Below are positions 58,863 through 64,000 of a stretch of 64,000 nt of DNA, piece after piece; the first letter of the stretch is position 1; each line of letters begins with the position of its first letter. A model generated the notes under the pieces. It was not told where the DNA came from and did not search any database. It saw only the letters and a program-made list of their open reading frames with translations. The stretch is from Microbacterium sp. LWO12-1.2 (GTDB lineage Bacteria; Actinomycetota; Actinomycetes; Actinomycetales; Microbacteriaceae): positions 1,798,001 to 1,862,000 of the forward strand of contig NZ_JBEGII010000001.1 in the NCBI RefSeq assembly GCF_040675875.1, in the 5' to 3' direction. Position numbers and translations under genes: made by a program.

Positions 58863-59146
58863 CCACCTCTCGCACCGTTCGCATCGGCTCATCGCACGGG
58901 CTGCACGCCCGCCCGGCGAAGCTGTTCGCGCAGGCGGCGAAGGATGCCGGCGTGCCCGTCACGATCGCCAAGGATTCCGGCAAACCCGTCAATGCGGCCA
59001 GCATCCTGGGCGTCATCGCCCTCGCGATCGAGTACGGCGACTACGTCACCCTCACCGTCGACGGCGACGGCGCCGAAGCCGAGAACGTGATCGACACCCT
59101 CACCGAGCTGCTCACGACCGACCACGACCAGGACGCCGCCGGATGA
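58859..59146 (+). CDS. ptsH: Phosphocarrier protein HPr
   Basis: 95 residues. It accepts phosphate from enzyme I on His16 (GSSHGLHARPAKLF) and passes it to EIIA. The serine region reads GKPVNAASILGVIALAI (Ser48), so regulatory Ser phosphorylation is possible but depends on an HPr kinase not seen here. It overlaps the EIIB-like gene (ATGA) and the enzyme I gene (ATGA), placing it in a strictly coupled operon. Confidence 0.94.
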   Translation: MTTSRTVRIGSSHGLHARPAKLFAQAAKDAGVPVTIAKDSGKPVNAASILGVIALAIEYGDYVTLTVDGDGAEAENVIDTLTELLTTDHDQDAAG

Positions 59147-60828
59147 GCACTCTCCGTGGAGTCGGAATCGGTCTCGGCGTCGCCCAGGGCACCGTCATCA
59201 GGATGACCGAGGCGCTGCCGGCGCCCGATCAGACACCGAGCACCCGCGGGGCCGACGCAGAGCGGGTCCGGGTGCGGGATGCCGTGGCCGTGGTCGCCAG
59301 GGAGCTGAACGAACGTGGTGCCGCCGCCGGCGGATCCGCCCAGGACGTGCTCGAGGCGCAGGCGATGATCGCCGAAGACCCGACCCTCCAGGACGAGGTC
59401 GACACCCGCCTCGACGCCGGCGCCACGGCCGAGTGGGCCGTGCACGACGCCTTCGCCGGTTTCCGCGCCACGCTGGAGGCGGTCGGCGGCTACCTCGGCG
59501 AGCGTGCCGCCGACCTCGACGACATCGCCCAGCGCGTGCTCGCGCACCTGCGCGGAGTGGACGCCCCCGGCATCCCGAACCCCGGGCATCCGTTCGTCCT
59601 CGTCGCCAGGGACCTGGCTCCCGCCGACACCGCGCTGCTCGACCTCGAGCAGGTGCTCGCGCTGATCACGACAGACGGCGGCCCGACATCGCACACGGCG
59701 ATCCTCGCCAGAGAGAAGGGCATCGTCGCGATCGTCGGTGCGGTCGAGGCCACGGCGCTGGCCAACGGTCAGACGGTCATCGTCGATGCCGCGGCCGGGC
59801 TCGTCACCGCTGATCCCTCCCCGGAGGAGTTGGATCGCGCCGCGCAGCGCGCCGCCGAGCGGCGCTCTGCGGATGCGGCACCCCTGACCCCCGGCGCCCT
59901 CGCCGACGGCACGCCGATCGCGCTGCTGGCGAATCTGGGGAAACCTGCAGACGCGTCCGACGCCGTCGAACGCGGGGCCGAGGGCGTCGGGCTTTTCCGC
60001 ACCGAGTTCCTGTTCCTCTCCGCCACGCAGGCCCCGACGATCGCGCAGCAGCGCGAGTCGTACCGCGAACTGCTGGCGGCGTTCCCCGGCAAGAAGGTCG
60101 TCGTACGGATGCTCGATGCCGGCGCCGACAAGCCGCTGGCGTTCCTCAACGACGCGCACGAGGAGAACCCCGCGCTGGGGCTCCGCGGGCTGCGAGCACT
60201 GCGCGCCAGCGAGGATATCCTCCGGGAGCAGCTCACGGCGCTCGCGGAGGCGGACGCGCTGACCGAGGCCGACCTCTGGGTCATGGCTCCGATGGTCACG
60301 ACGGTCGAGGAGACCGCCTACTTCACCGCTCTCGCCCGCGAGTACGGGCTGAAGACCGCGGGCGTCATGGTCGAGGTCCCGGCGAGCGCCCTGCTCGCCG
60401 ACCGGGTGCTCGCGCACGCCGACTTCGCCTCGATCGGCACGAACGACCTGACGCAGTACACGATGGCAGCCGACCGGCTGCTCGGCTCGGTCGCCGGGTT
60501 CCAGGATCCGTGGCACCCTGCGGTGCTGCGCCTGGTGCGTGAGGTCGGCGATGCCGGCGCACGCCTCGGCAAGCCGATCGGGATCTGCGGCGAGGCCGCC
60601 GCGGACCCGCTGCTGGCTGTCGTGCTCGTCGGCCTGGGCGCGACGAGCCTGTCGATGGCGCCGTCCGCTCTGGCTGACGTGCGCCACACCCTCTCCGAAC
60701 GCACCCTCGACGAGGCCCGCACGCTCGCCGAGATCGCACTGGCGGCGGATGACGCCGCCGGTGCACGCAACGCGGTGGCGCAAGCCACTGCGTCCTTCCC
60801 CTCACATCAGAAAGAGACGACATCATGA
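59143..60828 (+). CDS. ptsI: PTS enzyme I (phosphoenolpyruvate-protein phosphotransferase)
   Basis: 561 residues from ATG 59143. It takes phosphate from PEP onto His184 in ITTDGGPTSHTAILAREKG and passes it to HPr. The PEP-binding barrel has GVGLFRTEFLFL, GKKVVVRMLDAGADKPLAFL, NPALGLRGLRA, SIGTNDLTQYTMAADR and the catalytic Cys in KPIGICGEAAADP. Its location inside a substrate-specific operon, not in a general ptsHI locus, is notable. It overlaps ptsH and mtlA by 4 bp each. Confidence 0.96.
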   Translation: MSTLRGVGIGLGVAQGTVIRMTEALPAPDQTPSTRGADAERVRVRDAVAVVARELNERGAAAGGSAQDVLEAQAMIAEDPTLQDEVDTRLDAGATAEWAVHDAFAGFRATLEAVGGYLGERAADLDDIAQRVLAHLRGVDAPGIPNPGHPFVLVARDLAPADTALLDLEQVLALITTDGGPTSHTAILAREKGIVAIVGAVEATALANGQTVIVDAAAGLVTADPSPEELDRAAQRAAERRSADAAPLTPGALADGTPIALLANLGKPADASDAVERGAEGVGLFRTEFLFLSATQAPTIAQQRESYRELLAAFPGKKVVVRMLDAGADKPLAFLNDAHEENPALGLRGLRALRASEDILREQLTALAEADALTEADLWVMAPMVTTVEETAYFTALAREYGLKTAGVMVEVPASALLADRVLAHADFASIGTNDLTQYTMAADRLLGSVAGFQDPWHPAVLRLVREVGDAGARLGKPIGICGEAAADPLLAVVLVGLGATSLSMAPSALADVRHTLSERTLDEARTLAEIALAADDAAGARNAVAQATASFPSHQKETTS

Positions 60829-62450
60829 CGACGACGTCACCAGCCGCCCGGAAGCCGGGCGGGGTCCGAACGGGAGTGCAGCGGTTCGGCACGTTCCTGT
60901 CCGGCATGATCATGCCCAACATCGCGGCATTCATCGCGTGGGGCTTCATCACCATGCTGTTCATCCCGAAGGGGTTCTTCGGCGCGGAGACCCCGTTCAC
61001 GGGCTGGCACTGGGCCGGTGTCGCCGAGATCATCGGCGGTGGCGGCGACTCGGCCATCATCGGCTGGCAGGGCGCCATGACGACGGTGGCGGAGACCGCT
61101 GACGGCAACATCCTCGCCTACGTCGGCCTGGTCGGTCCGATGGTCACCTACCTGCTGCCGCTGCTGATCGCCAACACGGCCGGCCGCATGGTCTACGGAG
61201 AGCGCGGCGGTGTCGTGGCGACGATCGCCACGGTCGGTGTGATCGTCGGCACGAACATCCCGATGTTCCTCGGCGCGATGATCATGGGGCCGCTGGCCGC
61301 CTGGATCACGAAGCAGATGGACAAGCTGTGGGAGGGCAAGATCCGTCCCGGCTTCGAGATGCTGGTGAACAACTTCTCCGCCGGAATCCTGGGCATGCTC
61401 CTCGCCATCGCGGGCTTCTTCGCCTTCGGTCCTGTCATGCTCGGAATCAGCGCGGTGCTGGGTTCGGCCGTGGACTGGCTGGTGTCGCTGCAGCTGCTCC
61501 CCGTCGTGTCGATCATCGTCGAACCCGCGAAGGTCCTGTTCCTGAACAACGCCATCAACCACGGCGTGTTCACCCCGCTCGGCATCGAGCAGGCCACCGA
61601 GACCGGCAAGTCGATCCTGTTCCTCATCGAAGCGAACCCCGGCCCGGGCCTCGGCCTGCTCCTCGCGTTCACGTTCTTCGGCGTCGGAGCGGCGAAGGCA
61701 TCCGCTCCGGGCGCGGCGATCATCCAGTTCCTGGGTGGTATCCACGAGATCTACTTCCCGTACGCGCTGAGCAAGCCGACCACGATCCTCGCGCTGATCG
61801 CGGGTGGCGCTGCCGGTGTGACGACGAACATGGTCCTCGGTGGCGGTCTGGCATTCCCCGCCGCACCGGGAAGCATCATCGCCGTGACCGCGGCCGCGAT
61901 CGGCCCTGGCGTCGGCAACCTGCTGACCGTCTACCTGTCGGTCGTCATCGCCGCCGTCGTGACGTTCCTCATCACGGGCGTCATCCTGCGGGCCTCGCGC
62001 AAGCGTGACCTCGAAGCCGAGGGCGATGCCTTCGGCGCAGCGATCGCGCAGACCGAGGCGAACAAGGGCAAGTCCTCGGCAGCCATGGACGCGCTGCGCA
62101 CCTCCTCCGGCGCCGCCGCGACGGGTGCTGCGGGAAGCGTGGTCACCGACCGTCGCATCACGAACATCGTGTTCGCCTGCGACGCCGGCATGGGCTCCTC
62201 CGCCATGGGCGCGAGCGTGCTGAGGAACAAGTTCAAGAAGGCCGAGATCGACGGGGTCACGGTCATCAACCAGGCGATCGCGAACCTCGACGGCACCGCC
62301 GACCTCGTGATCACACAGCAGCAGCTGACGGATCGGGCGAAGGCGCAGTCGCCCAACTCGATCCACGTGTCGGTCGACAACTTCATGAACTCTCCGAAGT
62401 ACGAAGAGGTCGTCGAGATGGTGCGCACTCAGCGCGACTCCGACGCGTGA
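60825..62450 (+). CDS. mtlA: PTS mannitol permease EIICB
   Basis: 541 residues. The IIC membrane domain (1 to about 390) begins VQRFGTFLSGMIMPNIAAFIAWGFITMLF and contains LLPLLIANTAGRMVYGERGGVVATIA, NNAINHGVFTPLGIEQA and GGIHEIYFPYALSKPTTILALIAGG, all typical of MtlA. The IIB domain starts near 440 with TNIVFACDAGMGSSAMGASVLRNKF (phosphocysteine Cys452). The IIA domain is a separate protein (next gene). A strong hairpin separates mtlA from the IIA gene. Confidence 0.96.
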   Translation: MTTTSPAARKPGGVRTGVQRFGTFLSGMIMPNIAAFIAWGFITMLFIPKGFFGAETPFTGWHWAGVAEIIGGGGDSAIIGWQGAMTTVAETADGNILAYVGLVGPMVTYLLPLLIANTAGRMVYGERGGVVATIATVGVIVGTNIPMFLGAMIMGPLAAWITKQMDKLWEGKIRPGFEMLVNNFSAGILGMLLAIAGFFAFGPVMLGISAVLGSAVDWLVSLQLLPVVSIIVEPAKVLFLNNAINHGVFTPLGIEQATETGKSILFLIEANPGPGLGLLLAFTFFGVGAAKASAPGAAIIQFLGGIHEIYFPYALSKPTTILALIAGGAAGVTTNMVLGGGLAFPAAPGSIIAVTAAAIGPGVGNLLTVYLSVVIAAVVTFLITGVILRASRKRDLEAEGDAFGAAIAQTEANKGKSSAAMDALRTSSGAAATGAAGSVVTDRRITNIVFACDAGMGSSAMGASVLRNKFKKAEIDGVTVINQAIANLDGTADLVITQQQLTDRAKAQSPNSIHVSVDNFMNSPKYEEVVEMVRTQRDSDA

Positions 62451-62457
62451 CAGACCA

Positions 62458-62489
62458 GGCGGGGCGGGTGCCACGGCATCCGCCCCGCC
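62458..62489 (+). other. Intercistronic hairpin between mtlA and the EIIA gene
   Basis: GGCGGGGCGGGTGCC (62458-62472), 2 nt loop, GGCATCCGCCCCGCC (62475-62489): 15 pairs including one G-T. It starts 7 bp after the mtlA stop, has no T-run, and precedes an AGAAAGG ribosome site. It may be a partial terminator or an mRNA stabiliser that sets different levels of EIICB and EIIA. Confidence 0.7.
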
Positions 62490-62516
62490 TCATCATTCCC
62501 AGAAAGGCAACACACC

Positions 62517-62948
62517 ATGAGCGTTCTCACCCTCGGCCAGGTCCGCATCCACGCGGGCAGCGCCACCCAGGATCAGGCCCTGCAGGAGGCCACAGACATC
62601 CTGATCTCGGCCGGGGCGGTCACCCCCGCCTACGTCGACGCGATGCGCCAGCGCGAGGAGACCGTGTCGACCTACATGGGCAACGGCCTGGCCATCCCCC
62701 ACGGCACGAACGAGACCAAGGACGCGATCCTCGCCTCCGCTCTCTCGGTCGTCCGCTACGACGGCGGCGTGGACTGGGCGGGCGAGCCCGCGACCTTCGT
62801 TATCGGCATCGCCGGACGCGGAGACGAGCACCTCGAGATCCTCTCGCAGATCGCGATCCTGTTCTCGGATGACGACGATGTCGCGACGCTCAACGCCGCG
62901 CAGACGCCGGAAGAGCTGTTCGCCCTGCTGTCGGCGGTGAACGACTGA
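62517..62948 (+). CDS. mtlF: PTS mannitol EIIA
   Basis: 143 residues. It carries phosphate from HPr (on His62, in [17 protein letters not shown]) to the IIB domain of MtlA. Other family pieces: [65 protein letters not shown]. Length is that of stand-alone mannitol IIA. Its stop codon shares one base with the mtlD start (TGATG). Confidence 0.95.
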   Translation: MSVLTLGQVRIHAGSATQDQALQEATDILISAGAVTPAYVDAMRQREETVSTYMGNGLAIPHGTNETKDAILASALSVVRYDGGVDWAGEPATFVIGIAGRGDEHLEILSQIAILFSDDDDVATLNAAQTPEELFALLSAVND

Positions 62949-64000
62949 TGAAGGCGGTCCACTTCGGCGCCGGCAACATCGGGCGCGGCTTCGTCGGCCT
63001 GCTGCTGCACGAGGGCGGCTACGAGGTCGTCTTCTCCGACGTCGCCGACGCTCTGGTGGATGCCATCAACGAGGCCGACTCCTACACCGTGCACGAAGCG
63101 GGTCCCGGTGGCGTCGACCACGTGGTGACTGGCTTCCGCGCGGTCAACAGCCGCACCGATCCCGAGTCCGTGGCCACGGAGATCGCGACGGCCGATGTCG
63201 TGACGACCGCGGTCGGACCGACCGTGCTGCGGTTCGTCGCACCTGCCATCGTCGCCGGACTCGCCCGACGCCCCGCCGGCGCGGCCCCGCTGCAGGTCAT
63301 GGCATGCGAGAACGCGATCGGCGCGACTGATCTGCTGCGCGCCGAGATCGAGGCCGCGGCGGGCGTCGACGCCGAGGAGCTCCTGGCACGAGCGGTGTTC
63401 GCGAACACCGCGGTCGATCGGATCGTGCCGGCACAGGTGCCCGGCGCCGGGGTCGACGTCACAGTCGAGCCGTACTTCGAGTGGGCGATCGAGTCCGGCG
63501 TGTTCGGCGGCGCGCTGCCGAACATCCCCGGCGCGCACTTCGTCGAGAACCTGGCCCCCTACATCGAGCGCAAACTCTTCACCGTGAACACCGGACATGC
63601 GGCGGCGGCGTACTTCGGCGCGCAGCGCGGGATCGAGCGGATCTCGGACGCCCTCGCCGACGATACGATCGCCGGGCACGTCACTGCAGCACTGGAGGAG
63701 ACCTCCGCCGTGCTGGTCGCGGCACACGGCCTCGACCCCGCGGAGCTGGCCGAGTATCGTGCCACGATCCTGGAGCGTTTCCGCAACCCGGCGCTCGTCG
63801 ACACGGTACAGCGCGTCGGGCGCCAGCCATTGCGCAAGATCTCCCGCCACGAGCGCTTCGTCGGCCCTGCCGCGATGGCGGCGGAGCACGGTCTCTCCGC
63901 GCGCGCGCTGGTGGCGGCGATCGCTGCAGCTCTCGCGTTCGACGATGTCGAGGACGAGCAGTCGGTGGAACTGCAGGAACTGCTGCGCACGGACGACGCC
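62948..64000 (+). CDS. mtlD: Mannitol-1-phosphate 5-dehydrogenase (partial, 3' end missing)
   Basis: 351 residues are visible and the frame is open at the right edge; full-length enzymes are about 380-390. It oxidises mannitol-1-phosphate to fructose-6-phosphate with NAD. Rossmann start [24 protein letters not shown]; catalytic region [54 protein letters not shown] and [29 protein letters not shown], with the Lys and His of the active site. It is last in the operon seen so far. Confidence 0.95.
   Translation, partial: MKAVHFGAGNIGRGFVGLLLHEGGYEVVFSDVADALVDAINEADSYTVHEAGPGGVDHVVTGFRAVNSRTDPESVATEIATADVVTTAVGPTVLRFVAPAIVAGLARRPAGAAPLQVMACENAIGATDLLRAEIEAAAGVDAEELLARAVFANTAVDRIVPAQVPGAGVDVTVEPYFEWAIESGVFGGALPNIPGAHFVENLAPYIERKLFTVNTGHAAAAYFGAQRGIERISDALADDTIAGHVTAALEETSAVLVAAHGLDPAELAEYRATILERFRNPALVDTVQRVGRQPLRKISRHERFVGPAAMAAEHGLSARALVAAIAAALAFDDVEDEQSVELQELLRTDDA

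Overview
The window is high-GC, densely coded DNA from an actinobacterium. The bifunctional PriA, acyl-CoA carboxylase with an epsilon subunit, Ku plus LigD, DUF2510, DUF3039 and Septum_form-type proteins, a Rv3303c-like quinone reductase and a minimal Tad locus all point that way. The gene set and neighbourhoods look like Microbacteriaceae, most likely Microbacterium; this is an inference from gene content, not a database match. No phage, insertion sequence, CRISPR array or plasmid module is visible.

Layout. 0-5.1 kb: histidine genes hisC-hisB-hisH and priA (with sseB) on the minus strand, interrupted by an opposite-strand Pro-rich ParA-like ATPase. 5.2-6.5 kb: divergent LysM gene and lexA around a palindrome-rich control region. 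6.6-14.7 kb: S9 peptidase, smpB, ftsX-ftsE (FtsE with a long tail), two tandem DUF2510 membrane proteins each with its own terminator, prfB. 14.7-16.9 kb: a sensor kinase and a kinase-like partner with no response regulator. 17-19.2 kb: MFS permease and two small membrane proteins. 19.2-23.7 kb: Tad/Flp pilus operon. 23.8-29.4 kb: tRNA-Leu(UAG), dedA, divergent ku/ligD (NHEJ), a CDF metal exporter, a small protein, and a RibD/DHFR-like reductase under a long inverted repeat. 29.5-33.4 kb: rdgB-rph-murI, pncB, DUF3039. 33.4-36.7 kb: an ABC exporter whose ATPase carries a histone-H1-like Ala/Lys tail. 37-40.6 kb: LicC-like nucleotidyltransferase, an unknown protein, accD-accE. 40.7-48.2 kb: alpha-mannosidase and its ROK repressor with a promoter-operator, then a second kinase/kinase-like pair, this one with a NarL-type regulator. 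48.2-56.1 kb: RumA-like methyltransferase, maf, accA, quinone dehydrogenase, purine nucleoside phosphorylase, phosphomannomutase. 56.2-64 kb: an HPr paralogue, the mtlR activator, and a six-gene mannitol PTS operon that also encodes enzyme I and HPr; mtlD runs off the right edge.

Two themes run through the window. First, many genes start 6-8 nt after a TAGnnT-like -10 hexamer with no Shine-Dalgarno, so leaderless transcription seems common; this also decides several start codons. Second, a two-membrane-protein sensor module (true HPK7-type kinase plus a partner that lacks phosphoacceptor and ATP-binding motifs) occurs twice and is the best candidate here for an undescribed signalling arrangement.
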